From an uncultured Bacilli bacterium (GTDB lineage Bacteria > Bacillota_I > Bacilli_A > RF39 > UBA660), in contig CALVUW010000002.1 in assembly GCA_944363695.1 (NCBI GenBank), positions 1-26,916 on the forward strand: a DNA stretch of 26,916 nucleotides, read 5' to 3'. A program made the translations under genes and the position numbers. Positions within the stretch are counted from its first letter, which is position 1. Each line of letters starts with the position of its first letter. The notes below the pieces were generated by a model. That model had not been told where the DNA came from, did no database searches, and worked only from the letters and a program-made list of their open reading frames with translations. Positions 1 through 7,786 of the stretch are shown piece by piece.

Positions 1-500
1 ATATCAACTTTTAAATCTTCGTAGTTTTCATCGATTTCTTGTTTTAAATAAGTATTTTCAACATATTCTTTTAGACCGATTCGAACATTTTGACTCATCA
101 TTAACATAAAAGATGGATCAGACCATAACTCATCTGCACCATAATCGTTTTCTAGAACGTAGGAACTATCAATGATTTTCATATCTTTATTATAATCCAA
201 TAACTCAATTGTCAGTTCTCGTTCACTATCTACTAAACCGGTATAAATAAATAAGTCGGCCTTAGCGAAATCCTGCTTTTGTTTGGTTGTTAATTCGTAA
301 GCCTTAGGGTCAACTCCATCCGGATAAATAGAAGAGATGCTAGCATGTTCGCCATATAATCGTTCTATAATATATTCGTTAGGATAATTACTAGTCACAA
401 TACTAATATCTTCCATATCATCTTGTTTACAACCACAACTAAGTAATAATAATCCCCCTAAAAGACCAGCTTTAACTATTCTTTTCATTTGTATTTTCAT
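1..500 (-). CDS. ZnuA-like metal ABC transporter substrate-binding lipoprotein (3' end off window)
   Basis: The open frame runs from an ATG at 500 to the left edge, about 166 codons, so the C-terminal half is missing. The N-terminus has a short basic start, a hydrophobic core and a lipobox-like LLLSC, indicating a membrane-anchored lipoprotein. The pattern D-G-V-D-P-K-A-Y-E-L-T (about residues 61-71) followed by KADLFIYTG matches the first metal-site region of ZnuA/PsaA-type proteins, and DELWSDP matches their second site. The usual histidines (PHxYE and DPHxWLDP) are replaced by Lys and Glu, so canonical Zn/Mn binding is doubtful. The start at 500 is preferred over the in-frame ATG at 488 because an AGAGG lies about 10 nt upstream and the ATG overlaps the yidD stop as ATGA, implying translational coupling. 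Family assignment is fairly firm; the ligand is unknown. Confidence 0.72.
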   Translation of the reverse strand, partial: MKIQMKRIVKAGLLGGLLLLSCGCKQDDMEDISIVTSNYPNEYIIERLYGEHASISSIYPDGVDPKAYELTTKQKQDFAKADLFIYTGLVDSERELTIELLDYNKDMKIIDSSYVLENDYGADELWSDPSFMLMMSQNVRIGLKEYVENTYLKQEIDENYEDLKVD

Positions 501-724
501 CTTTTTTGATCCTCTTTCTTTATAACTGGGTCATACCCAAATTTAGCCATCGGATGACAGCGTAAAATTCGTTTAATACTCAGATAACTCCCTTTAAAAA
601 AACCATATTCTTCTAATGCTTCAATGGCATAATTAGAACAGGTCGGATAAAAATGACAACAAGCATGAAAGTTGCCTGGTATTTTTTGATATAGGTGAAT
701 TAAAGCAATCATTATTTTTTTCAT
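497..724 (-). CDS. yidD: YidD, membrane protein insertion efficiency factor
   Basis: A 75-residue protein with the family signature CHFYPTCSNYAIEALEEYG in the N-terminal half and a cysteine near RILRCHP, matching YidD (DUF37/haemolytic-domain family) over its normal length of 70-85 residues. YidD proteins sit at the cytoplasmic membrane and assist insertion by YidC; that role comes from the family, not from this sequence. The N-terminal MKKIMIALIHLYQ is the expected amphipathic membrane-associated helix. yidD often lies beside rnpA/yidC; here it lies between a ZIP transporter and a metal-binding-type lipoprotein gene and overlaps the latter by 4 nt. It has its own promoter and a GGTGATAAA leader directly before the ATG. 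Confidence 0.93.
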   Translation of the reverse strand: MKKIMIALIHLYQKIPGNFHACCHFYPTCSNYAIEALEEYGFFKGSYLSIKRILRCHPMAKFGYDPVIKKEDQKR

Positions 725-770
725 TTTATCACCGTAATCATATTTTACTATAAAATAAAAAGAATAGCAA
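725..770 (-). promoter_or_regulatory. Promoter and short leader of yidD
   Basis: On the minus strand, TTGCTA (770-765) is followed after 17 nt by TAAAAT (747-742). Eight nt later comes GGTGATAAA (733-725) directly before the ATG. The predicted transcript start lies at or within a few nt of the GG, giving a leader of roughly ten nucleotides. The same arrangement precedes three other minus-strand genes. Confidence 0.6.
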
Positions 771-779
771 GGCTACCCT

Positions 780-1544
780 TTAACTAAACAGAAAGTGACT
801 GACCATCATAAATAAAAAACCAATAACAACGAAAAGAAAAGTCAAAAGTTTATTTTTATATTGTAACGATTCGTTTAACAGCTCATATATACTAATATGC
901 ATCATAATACCAGCGATGATAGCAAAGATAATGCTCATCATAAAATTATTGATATGATTTGCTAGAAATAAATAAGCAATAAGGGCTCCTAGTGGCTCAG
1001 ATAATCCTGATAGTAAAGTATAGAAAAAAGCTTTTCGTTTTGATTTGGTACTAAAATAAATAGGAATGGCAATGCTGATACCTTCTGGAATATTATGAAA
1101 ACTAATAGCTAGCGCTAAAGAAAGTCCTAACCGGCTATTGGTAGTAGAAGAAAGAAATGTAGCAATCCCTTCTGGGATATTATGCATGATAATCGCTAAC
1201 ATTGACACTAGTCCTAAGCGGTAAAGCTTTTTATTTGTAATCGTTTTATTATCATTTTTTGGTAGAAATTTATCAATTAACATGGAAGCGATTACACCTA
1301 TACAAATAAAGATTAATAAGAATAAAAGAGCTGGGAACCCTTTAAAAATAGAGGTTAACAACTGAAAACTTTCGGGGATTAAATCAGTGAGAGAAACGCA
1401 AATCATAACACCACTAGCAAAAGCAAGAGAGGTTAAAATAATTGTTTTTTCGTTTTTTAAATGTAAAAGAACTGGTATAAAACCAATTAAAGTTGATAAC
1501 CCGGCTAACGTTGATAACATAAAAGCATACATAAAGTTAGACAT
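780..1544 (-). CDS. ZIP-family divalent metal transporter (ZupT-like)
   Basis: A 254-residue integral membrane protein with about eight hydrophobic segments. Two copies of HNIPEG (in IIMHNIPEGIATF and SFHNIPEGISIA) are the paired metal-binding signature of helices IV and V in the ZIP family, ZupT/GufA branch, which moves Zn2+ and often Mn2+ or Fe2+ into the cytoplasm. A cytoplasmic loop DKFLPKNDNK separates the first three helices from the rest, as in the family. The frame is open upstream to 1790, but that extension is not ZIP-like; the ATG at 1544 directly follows GGTGATAAG and gives a family-typical N-terminus. It lies upstream of yidD and the metal-binding-type lipoprotein, which suggests a metal-homeostasis locus. 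No regulator binding site was recognised. Confidence 0.9.
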   Translation of the reverse strand: MSNFMYAFMLSTLAGLSTLIGFIPVLLHLKNEKTIILTSLAFASGVMICVSLTDLIPESFQLLTSIFKGFPALLFLLIFICIGVIASMLIDKFLPKNDNKTITNKKLYRLGLVSMLAIIMHNIPEGIATFLSSTTNSRLGLSLALAISFHNIPEGISIAIPIYFSTKSKRKAFFYTLLSGLSEPLGALIAYLFLANHINNFMMSIIFAIIAGIMMHISIYELLNESLQYKNKLLTFLFVVIGFLFMMVSHFLFS

Positions 1545-1566
1545 CTTATCACCAGTAATAATTATG
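1545..1566 (-). promoter_or_regulatory. -10 box and leader of the ZIP gene
   Basis: Minus strand: CATAAT (1566-1561) preceded directly by TG, then 7 nt, then GGTGATAAG (1553-1545) and the ATG. No good -35 is visible at 16-18 nt, so the promoter may be weak or activator-dependent. The spacing to GGTGATAA matches that of yidD, the radical SAM gene and the CPBP gene. Confidence 0.45.
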
Positions 1567-1593
1567 CACTGTTTTAAAAAATTATGCGTACCA

Positions 1594-1622
1594 TTGTTTT
1601 TGCTAACAGAAAGTGTTATATT
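1594..1622 (+). promoter_or_regulatory. Promoter of queH
   Basis: TTGTTT (1594-1599), 17-nt spacer, TATATT (1617-1622) with an extended -10 TG at 1614-1615. It is divergent from the ZIP gene promoter, whose -10 lies about 30 nt away. Confidence 0.6.
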
Positions 1623-1669
1623 GTAGCTGATGAAGCTGGTGAATTTTATATATGAAAGGAAAAGATAAG

Positions 1670-2302
1670 ATGAATTATAATATGGAGTGTGAAAAGATAT
1701 TAAATAGTATTGATTTAGCTCACAAGCCTTCTTTGTTGTTACATGCTTGTTGTGCCCCTTGCTCCTCATCGGTGCTTGAGAAAATTGCACAATATTTTAC
1801 GATAACGATCTTGTTTTATAATCCTAATATTACTGATTATCAAGAGTATTTAAAAAGACGCGAAGAATTAGAAAAATTTATTAGTTTAGTAGGGTATGAG
1901 ATCAAACTATTAGACTGTAACTATGACAAAGAAAAATTTTTAGCAATGTCAAAAGGCATGGAAGATTTAAAAGAAGGAGATATTCGTTGTTATCAGTGTT
2001 ATCAATTAAGACTAGAGGAAACAGCTAAAATGGCTAAGGCTTATCATTTTGATTATTTTGGTACCACTTTATCTATTAGTCCTTATAAAAATAGTCAGTG
2101 GTTGAATGAAATTGGAAAGACTTTAGCTGAACAATATCATATTAACTATTTATATGCTGATTTCAAAAAGAAAAATGGCTATCAACGAAGTATTGAATTA
2201 TCACATGCCTATCATTTATATCGGCAGGATTATTGTGGTTGTATTTATTCAAAAGTAGAAAGAATGAAATCTAGACGCCTTCAAGATCAAAAGCTGGTAT
2301 AA
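1670..2302 (+). CDS. queH: Epoxyqueuosine reductase QueH
   Basis: A 210-residue protein with the full cysteine layout of QueH (formerly DUF208): HACCAPC at 25-31, RCYQC at 106-110 and CGC at 189-191. These bind an Fe-S cluster and a further metal in the family, which reduces epoxyqueuosine to queuosine in tRNA, replacing cobalamin-dependent QueG. Other family landmarks are FYNPNI near 49-53 and GTTLSISPYKN near 131-141. The start at 1670 is chosen over the in-frame ATG at 1652 because AAAGG lies about 10 nt upstream and the protein then begins like relatives. The last 32 nt overlap the 3' end of the convergent radical SAM gene. No other queuosine gene is in the window. Confidence 0.93.
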   Translation: MNYNMECEKILNSIDLAHKPSLLLHACCAPCSSSVLEKIAQYFTITILFYNPNITDYQEYLKRREELEKFISLVGYEIKLLDCNYDKEKFLAMSKGMEDLKEGDIRCYQCYQLRLEETAKMAKAYHFDYFGTTLSISPYKNSQWLNEIGKTLAEQYHINYLYADFKKKNGYQRSIELSHAYHLYRQDYCGCIYSKVERMKSRRLQDQKLV

Positions 2303-3167
2303 ACGACTCTTTGGCGGTTCCTTCTTCTTGAATATAGGCATTTTTAACACCTAAAGAAATGGCATAATCAATGATAGATTCATATTCGTTGGTGCTTACT
2401 GTTTGATTTAAAAAACTAAATTGTTGGTTTTTGACAACCGGAGTATATTGGTTCATAATGCTAAGATAAATATTATCTTGATACGTTTGATATAAATAAG
2501 AAATAATTTTCTTTATGTCTTCGCCTTTGGTTGGTAATACTAGGCAGCGGACAATGATTCCTTTTTGCATGATGCCATTCTGACCGAAAATATTAGGACC
2601 TGTTTGCCGATACATTTCTGCTAAAGCCCTAGAGGCTACTTCAAAATAATGGGAACATTTAGATAAAGTTGTTCCTAGATGGTTATCAAAATATTTAAAA
2701 TCAGTCAAATAGATATTGACATACCCCTCTAAAAGTTTTAATGTTTCGATCGTTTCATAGCCACTGGTGTTATAGACAATAGGTAGGGATAGTCCTTTTT
2801 TTCTAGCTAGTTTAATCGCTTCAATAATACTTGGTACATAATGAGTAGGTGTTACCAAATTAATATTATGAGCATTTTTAGCTTGTAAGTCTAACATTAG
2901 ATCGGCTAGATGTTCGATGGTAATTTCTTTTCCGTAGTTTTGTAAGGATATTTCTTGATTTTGACAATAACAACATTTCAGCGAACAACCACTAAAAAAG
3001 ATAGTGCCACTACCATTCGTCGCGGAAATGGATGGTTCTTCAAAGTAATGTAAGGCACATCTTGCGACTTTAACTTGATCGCTTGCTTGGCAAGCTCCTA
3101 ACTGTTTGGAACGATCAACGCCACATTTTTTAGGACATAAGGTACAGTTCTTATATAATTCATGCAT
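2271..3167 (-). CDS. PflX-like radical SAM protein (pyruvate formate-lyase activase-related)
   Basis: A 298-residue protein with the radical SAM motif CSLKCCYC (C61, C65, C68; CxxxCxxC), which binds the 4Fe-4S cluster that cleaves S-adenosylmethionine. An N-terminal cluster C8, C11, C15, C26 (CTLCPKKCGVDR) is typical of the PflX/COG1313 group, relatives of glycyl-radical-enzyme activases whose substrates are mostly unproven. TPTHYVPSI and YLTDFKYFD further match the family. The frame is open to 3245, but the start at 3167 directly follows GGTGATAAC and gives the normal MHELYKNCTLCP beginning. No glycyl radical enzyme is in the window. It converges on queH with a 32-nt 3' overlap. Confidence 0.85.
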   Translation of the reverse strand: MHELYKNCTLCPKKCGVDRSKQLGACQASDQVKVARCALHYFEEPSISATNGSGTIFFSGCSLKCCYCQNQEISLQNYGKEITIEHLADLMLDLQAKNAHNINLVTPTHYVPSIIEAIKLARKKGLSLPIVYNTSGYETIETLKLLEGYVNIYLTDFKYFDNHLGTTLSKCSHYFEVASRALAEMYRQTGPNIFGQNGIMQKGIIVRCLVLPTKGEDIKKIISYLYQTYQDNIYLSIMNQYTPVVKNQQFSFLNQTVSTNEYESIIDYAISLGVKNAYIQEEGTAKESFIPAFDLEGV

Positions 3168-3211
3168 GTTATCACCAAACTTATCATAACGATTTTGTCT
3201 ACAACTGTAAA
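3168..3211 (-). promoter_or_regulatory. Promoter and leader of the PflX-like gene
   Basis: Minus strand: TTTACA (3211-3206), 17-nt spacer, TATGAT (3188-3183), then 6 nt and GGTGATAAC (3176-3168) before the ATG. The expected start of transcription falls at the GG, giving a leader of about 9-10 nt. It is divergent from the murC promoter. Confidence 0.62.
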
Positions 3212-3226
3212 GAAATTTTGTTATGT

Positions 3227-3255
3227 TTGAAAAAGATGATAACATAGGCTATAAT
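3227..3255 (+). promoter_or_regulatory. Promoter of murC
   Basis: TTGAAA (3227-3232), 17-nt spacer, perfect TATAAT (3250-3255). The murC ATG follows 24 nt later behind a GAAGG ribosome binding site. Confidence 0.7.
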
Positions 3256-3278
3256 ATGAGAAAGAAAGAAGGTAGTGG

Positions 3279-4595
3279 ATGAAATATTATTGTATAGGTA
3301 TTAAAGGCTCTGGGATGAGCACTTTGGCCCAGATGTTATATGATATGGGAAATGAGGTTTCTGGCTATGATGATGCGAAAGATTACAAGTTTACAGAAGC
3401 GGGCTTAAAGGCAAGAAATATCCCCATTTATTATGATCATACTCATGCCCTAGATCCGGATACGATTGTGACCGCTTCAAAAGCATTTAGTGAAGATCAT
3501 CCTGAATTAAAACGGATAAAAGAGCTAGGATTTACTCTTACTCCTTATAATGAAGTAGTAGGAGATATTACGAAACAGTTTGAAACAATAGCTGTTTGTG
3601 GAACACATGGTAAAACAACGACTTCATCTCTTTTAAAGCATTTGTTAGAAAATACCGTTGGCTGTAATTATTTTATTGGTGATGGTAGTGGTCATATTGA
3701 TAAAAAAAATCGGTTATTAGTAATTGAATCAGATGAGTTTAATCGTCATTTTTTAGCATATCATCCCAAGTTGGCTATTATTACCTGTATTGAGTTAGAA
3801 CATACAGAAATTTATAAAGATTTAAAGGATACGATTCAAACCTTTGAGAAATTTGCCAATAAGGCCGAGTATGTGATTGCTAATGGAGATGATCCTAATG
3901 TACGGGCGATTCAGTTTCATAACAAGGTAGTATTTTATGGAGAAGATACAAATAATGATTATCAAATCAAAGATATACAATTAGCGACAACTGGTTCTAC
4001 GTTTTCACTATATCAAGGAGAAGCGTATTTAGATACATTTACGATTCCTTTATATGGACATCATATGGTTATGAATGCTGCCGCTGCTATTATTGCTAGT
4101 TTGCAGCAAGGTGTAACCTTAGAAAAGATTAAAGATTTATTACCAAGTTTCCAAAATGCTAAACGCCGCTTTGCGGAAACGATTATCGGGGATACGGTGA
4201 TTATCGATGATTATGCTCATCATCCAACAGAAATAAGGGTAACGTTAGAAGCCGTAAGACAAAAGTATCCAACAAAAAAATTAACGGTTGTTTTTCGCCC
4301 TAATACTTATTCTCGGACAGCTGCTTTTACAAGGGAATTCGCGGAAGCTTTGTCTGTAGCGGATCAAGCGTACATTACCCCAATTGTTTGCGATCGGGAG
4401 AATCCAGCAGATTATCCACCAGTTTCTTCTGAAGATATTATCGCACTTTTACCAGGCAGTGAGTTAATTGATGAGACTTCTATCAATAAGCTGCTATCTG
4501 CTAGAGGCGGTGTGGTCTGTTTTATGGGGTGTGCTACCGTGTCACATCTAATAGAAAATTTTGAAGCTGTTTTATCAACTAACAAAGAAGTATGA
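3279..4595 (+). CDS. murC: UDP-N-acetylmuramate--L-alanine ligase MurC
   Basis: A 438-residue Mur ligase. The N-terminal Rossmann-like region begins YCIGIKGSGMSTLAQML, the MurC substrate-binding form. The ATP-binding loop GTHGKTTTS is at 108-116, ESDEFNRHF follows in the central domain, and DDYAHHPTEI with FRPNTYSRT mark the C-terminal domain. The enzyme adds L-alanine to UDP-MurNAc in the cytoplasm, the first amino-acid step of the peptidoglycan stem peptide. Length is normal. It has its own promoter, and its stop codon lies inside the terminator hairpin, so it appears to be transcribed alone, away from murG/murB 2 kb downstream. Confidence 0.96.
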   Translation: MKYYCIGIKGSGMSTLAQMLYDMGNEVSGYDDAKDYKFTEAGLKARNIPIYYDHTHALDPDTIVTASKAFSEDHPELKRIKELGFTLTPYNEVVGDITKQFETIAVCGTHGKTTTSSLLKHLLENTVGCNYFIGDGSGHIDKKNRLLVIESDEFNRHFLAYHPKLAIITCIELEHTEIYKDLKDTIQTFEKFANKAEYVIANGDDPNVRAIQFHNKVVFYGEDTNNDYQIKDIQLATTGSTFSLYQGEAYLDTFTIPLYGHHMVMNAAAAIIASLQQGVTLEKIKDLLPSFQNAKRRFAETIIGDTVIIDDYAHHPTEIRVTLEAVRQKYPTKKLTVVFRPNTYSRTAAFTREFAEALSVADQAYITPIVCDRENPADYPPVSSEDIIALLPGSELIDETSINKLLSARGGVVCFMGCATVSHLIENFEAVLSTNKEV

Positions 4596-4620
4596 CAAAT
4601 GCTGTCAACTTCTTTTTTTT
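4586..4620 (+). terminator. Intrinsic terminator of murC
   Basis: Stem AGAAGT/ACTTCT (4586-4591 with 4608-4613) continues, past a bulged A at 4592, into TGACA/TGTCA (4593-4597 with 4603-4607) around the loop AATGC, followed by a run of T to 4620. The murC stop codon TGA (4593-4595) is inside the stem. Confidence 0.85.
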
Positions 4621-4631
4621 GCTGTCAACTT
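4600..4631. repeat. 12-nt direct repeat at the murC terminator
   Basis: TGCTGTCAACTT occurs at 4600-4611 and again at 4620-4631, offset by exactly 20 nt. The first copy forms the right arm of the terminator stem; the second follows the T-run. It may be a small duplication; no function is evident. Confidence 0.6.
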
Positions 4632-4664
4632 ATGTAGAGTCTTACTAAGAATTTTTTGTTTTTG

Positions 4665-4673
4665 TGTTATAAT
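4665..4673 (+). promoter_or_regulatory. Extended -10 promoter of the phosphohexomutase/mur operon
   Basis: TGTTATAAT (TG at 4665-4666, TATAAT at 4668-4673) lies 22 nt before the ATG at 4696 and just before AAAAAGGAGGG. No convincing -35 at 17 nt; TTACTA sits 20 nt upstream. The extended -10 may compensate. Confidence 0.6.
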
Positions 4674-4695
4674 GAACTAAAAAGGAGGGATTATT

Positions 4696-6063
4696 ATGAC
4701 CAAGAATTTAAATCCATATATTTTTAGAGGCTATGATATTAGAGGTGTTGTTCCAGATGATATTAATGATCAAACTGCTTACTGGATTGGACGTGGTTTT
4801 GGTAGTAAATTGCGGAATTTGCACAAAACAAAGTGTGTAGTGGGCTATGATAATCGTCTGTCTTCTCCTATGCTGCATACTTCATTAATACAGGGAATAA
4901 CAGAAAGTGGTATTGATGTATTCGACTTAACCTTAACAACGACACCTATGTATTATTTTGCTTGTCAATTTTTAAAAATTGATAGTGGTATTATGATAAC
5001 CGCTAGTCATAATCCTAAAGATGAAAACGGCTTTAAATTTGCTTTTGAAAACTATCAAAATGCAAAAGGACAAGAGATTCAAGATTTTTATCAATTTATT
5101 ATGGATGGAAACTTTACGACTGGTAATGGAACCGTTCAAGAAATTAATGTGAAGAATGATTATTTTGCTGCTATTGATAAAGGTTTATCATTTGGTAACC
5201 GTCGTGTTAAAGTTGTATTAGATCCAGGTAATGGAACGACTGCTATCTTATTAGAAGAATTATATAAACGTTATCCACTGGATATTACCATTATTAATGG
5301 CCAAAGTGATGGTAGTTTTCCAAATCATCATCCAGATCCTAGTATCGAAAGTAATCTTGAACAATTAAAACAAGCAGTTCTAAAAGAAAAAGCAGATGTC
5401 GGACTTGCTTTTGATGGTGATGGTGATCGGGTAGGGATTATCTCAAACAGTGCTACTTTTATTCCAATAGATTACTACATGATTATTATCATACGTGATA
5501 TTATCAATAAAGTTTCTAAAAAAGAGTTCTTATTTGATGTGAAGTGTAGTAAATCTTTAGAAGACGAGATTATCAAACTTGGCGGTATCCCTTATTGTTA
5601 TCGCACGGGTAACTCTTATACAAAAGCGAAAGTACAAGAATTAGATTTGCCATTTGGAGGAGAATTATCTGGCCATCTTTATTTTCGAGATCGCTTTTTA
5701 GGATTTGATAGTGGTTTGTATGCTGGATTGCGGTTATTAGAGATATTATCCAGAACCGATAAAAGTGTTGATGATTTATTAGATGGTATTCATCGTTATT
5801 ATGCGACACCTGAGATTAAATATCCATCTTCAGATGATAAAAAGGCTGCCGTGATTGAACAGATCAAAAGTTATTGTCAGGAGAAGGGCTATACTATTAA
5901 TGATATTGATGGTATACGGGTTACGTTTGACGATGGTTGGGCAGGGGTTAGAATGAGTAATACCGGTCCGAATATTACTAGTCGATTTGAAGCGACTACC
6001 AAGGAAAGACTAGAAGCAATTAAGGAGGAGTTTGAAACATTAATCGCCAAGTATAATCAGTAA
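4696..6063 (+). CDS. Phosphomannomutase/phosphoglucomutase family enzyme
   Basis: A 455-residue alpha-D-phosphohexomutase. It starts with the PMM/PGM-type IFRGYDIRG (9-17), has the phosphoserine loop TASHNP (Ser104), the metal-binding loop DGDGDR (240-245) and the sugar-recognition motif GGELSGH in domain 3. The fourth domain carries RFEATTKERLE. These enzymes interconvert hexose 6- and 1-phosphates through a bisphosphate intermediate. GELSGH favours a PMM/PGM over a GlmM specificity, but mannose versus glucose cannot be decided from sequence. It heads an apparent operon with murG, murB and ftsQ, which suggests supply of sugar 1-phosphate for envelope polymers. A strong AAGGAGG lies upstream. 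Confidence 0.9.
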   Translation: MTKNLNPYIFRGYDIRGVVPDDINDQTAYWIGRGFGSKLRNLHKTKCVVGYDNRLSSPMLHTSLIQGITESGIDVFDLTLTTTPMYYFACQFLKIDSGIMITASHNPKDENGFKFAFENYQNAKGQEIQDFYQFIMDGNFTTGNGTVQEINVKNDYFAAIDKGLSFGNRRVKVVLDPGNGTTAILLEELYKRYPLDITIINGQSDGSFPNHHPDPSIESNLEQLKQAVLKEKADVGLAFDGDGDRVGIISNSATFIPIDYYMIIIIRDIINKVSKKEFLFDVKCSKSLEDEIIKLGGIPYCYRTGNSYTKAKVQELDLPFGGELSGHLYFRDRFLGFDSGLYAGLRLLEILSRTDKSVDDLLDGIHRYYATPEIKYPSSDDKKAAVIEQIKSYCQEKGYTINDIDGIRVTFDDGWAGVRMSNTGPNITSRFEATTKERLEAIKEEFETLIAKYNQ

Positions 6064-6085
6064 TAAGAAAGAAGGAGGAGAAAAG

Positions 6086-6631
6086 ATGCTTGCTATTCAA
6101 CTTGTACCAAATTCTGCCAGCAACAATGGTGAATGTTATGAAATAAAAAAAGAAGTACAAACGACACAAGGACGTCAATCAATTGTTATGTATTGGTATA
6201 AAACAAAAGATGAAAATCTTCATATGGAATTTGTTCATCCCCCAGAAGTGAGTGATTTCACAATTCATCGTACGGATGGGATTTTATACCAGAGCGTTCA
6301 AGAATTATATAAATGTTTACAATTTTTAAATACAATTTGCACGTTGAAACGAGATCCGATTAGTCATCATTTCAAGTTTACAAGTGCTGCTTGTAATGAG
6401 GGTACGCCTAATAATGCTATATTAGTGCAACAGGCTAGTAGTTATTGCTTACATTTCAACGAGTTTTCAGCTACACAAAGCGGTTTTACCGATATCGTAA
6501 TTGCTAAAAATGATATTAATAACAAAGGATATTATGATTGTTTTCAAATAGCGTTTCAAAAGTTAGGTAAACTATATGAACAAAATCAAGAAGTTATGCC
6601 AGCTAAAGTGTTTACAAAGCAAAGATCATAG
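6086..6631 (+). CDS. Unknown 181-residue protein in the mur operon
   Basis: A 181-residue soluble protein with no signal peptide or membrane segment and no motif I recognise. It has five cysteines and several aromatic beta-like stretches such as IVMYWYKTKD, so it is probably a small cytoplasmic alpha/beta fold. A strong ribosome binding site (GAAGGAGGAG, about 6 nt before the ATG) and a 22-nt gap to the upstream phosphohexomutase support translation within the same operon. murG begins 54 nt downstream with no terminator between. The position suggests an envelope-related role, but nothing in the sequence proves this. Confidence 0.75.
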   Translation: MLAIQLVPNSASNNGECYEIKKEVQTTQGRQSIVMYWYKTKDENLHMEFVHPPEVSDFTIHRTDGILYQSVQELYKCLQFLNTICTLKRDPISHHFKFTSAACNEGTPNNAILVQQASSYCLHFNEFSATQSGFTDIVIAKNDINNKGYYDCFQIAFQKLGKLYEQNQEVMPAKVFTKQRS

Positions 6632-6685
6632 ACTGGTTTTATTTTCCGATGGTACCACATAAATTATAAAGAAAGGGTGTTAGAG

Positions 6686-7786
6686 ATGAGAGTAATTATT
6701 ACCGCAGGCGGTACAGGTGGTCATATTTATCCGGCGCTAGCCATTTTAAATAAAATAAAAGAAAAAGAACCAAATAGTCAATTTTTATATATTGGTACCA
6801 CCGATCGGATGGAAGCTAAAATTATTCCTGATAAACATATTCCTTATCTTGGAATTCCTATGAAAGGACTAGATCGCAAACATCCTTTAAAAAATATTCG
6901 AGTTTTTAAAATGTACCGAAATGCCATTAAGACTGCTAAACGTGAAATAGAAGCTTTTAAGCCAGATATTGTGATTGGTTGTGGTGGTTATATCACTGCT
7001 CCGGTTATTTACGCTGCCAAAAAATTGGGCTATGCAACCATGATTCATGAACAAAATTCTATTAGTGGTATGTCAAATAAGTTTTTAAGTCGTTATGCAG
7101 ATAAAATTTTAGTTTCTTTTAAAGAAACAATGGATGCCTTTCCTAAACATAAAGTGGTTTATACCGGCAATCCTCGTAGTGAAGAAATTGCTAAAATAGA
7201 ACCACTTGCTAAAAGAGAATTGGGATTAAGTACTACTAAACCATTAGTGATTATTGTGATGGGATCATTAGGATCTATGACAATTACTAACAAGTTATTA
7301 GAAATGGTTCCGAAATTTGCCAATAAACCATACGAAGTATTATTAATTAGTGGTGAAAAATATTATCAGAATTATCAAACTATTCAAGTGCCTAGTAATG
7401 TTAAAATTTTACCATTTTTTGCTGATTTAATTCGGATTATGAAACAAGCAACTTTACTTGTTTCCCGAAGTGGTGCTTCCACGATTGCTGAGATTACAGC
7501 GATTGGTCTTCCTACCATTATGGTACCAAGTCCCTATGTGACACATAATCATCAGATGAAAAATGCTATAGCTCTAGAAAAAGATGGTGCTTGTAAAATT
7601 ATTCCAGAAGAACAATTTGACGGTGATACATTATTACCGTGTATTGATACATTACTTGCCGATAAAGAAGCATTACATAAAATGAAAGAGGCAATGTTAC
7701 AAAGAAGTATCACAGATAGTGCTACGAGAATTTATGAAGAAGCAAAAAAATTAGTAAGAGGAAATACAAAATGCAAGAATTTTTAA
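6686..7786 (+). CDS. murG: UDP-N-acetylglucosamine--N-acetylmuramyl-lipid transferase MurG
   Basis: A 366-residue GT-B glycosyltransferase with GGTGGH (8-13) in the lipid-I-binding N-terminal domain and SRSGASTIAE plus GLPTIMVPSP in the C-terminal UDP-GlcNAc-binding domain. MurG converts lipid I to lipid II on the inner face of the cytoplasmic membrane. The frame also opens at a GTG at 6677, but the ATG at 6686 gives the family-typical MRVIITAGGTGG and has AAAGG at correct spacing. Length is normal. Its last 16 nt overlap the start of murB, so the two are probably translationally coupled. Confidence 0.96.
   Translation: MRVIITAGGTGGHIYPALAILNKIKEKEPNSQFLYIGTTDRMEAKIIPDKHIPYLGIPMKGLDRKHPLKNIRVFKMYRNAIKTAKREIEAFKPDIVIGCGGYITAPVIYAAKKLGYATMIHEQNSISGMSNKFLSRYADKILVSFKETMDAFPKHKVVYTGNPRSEEIAKIEPLAKRELGLSTTKPLVIIVMGSLGSMTITNKLLEMVPKFANKPYEVLLISGEKYYQNYQTIQVPSNVKILPFFADLIRIMKQATLLVSRSGASTIAEITAIGLPTIMVPSPYVTHNHQMKNAIALEKDGACKIIPEEQFDGDTLLPCIDTLLADKEALHKMKEAMLQRSITDSATRIYEEAKKLVRGNTKCKNF

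Noticed and set aside
1387..1626. Plus-strand ORF of 79 codons within the ZIP gene
   Set aside because: It lies antisense to the conserved ZIP coding region, has no ribosome binding site and shows no protein-like motif.
1545..1790. N-terminal extension of the ZIP gene to 1790
   Set aside because: The extra 82 residues have no ZIP character, cross the divergent queH promoter, and the ATG at 1544 has the GGTGATAAG element directly upstream.
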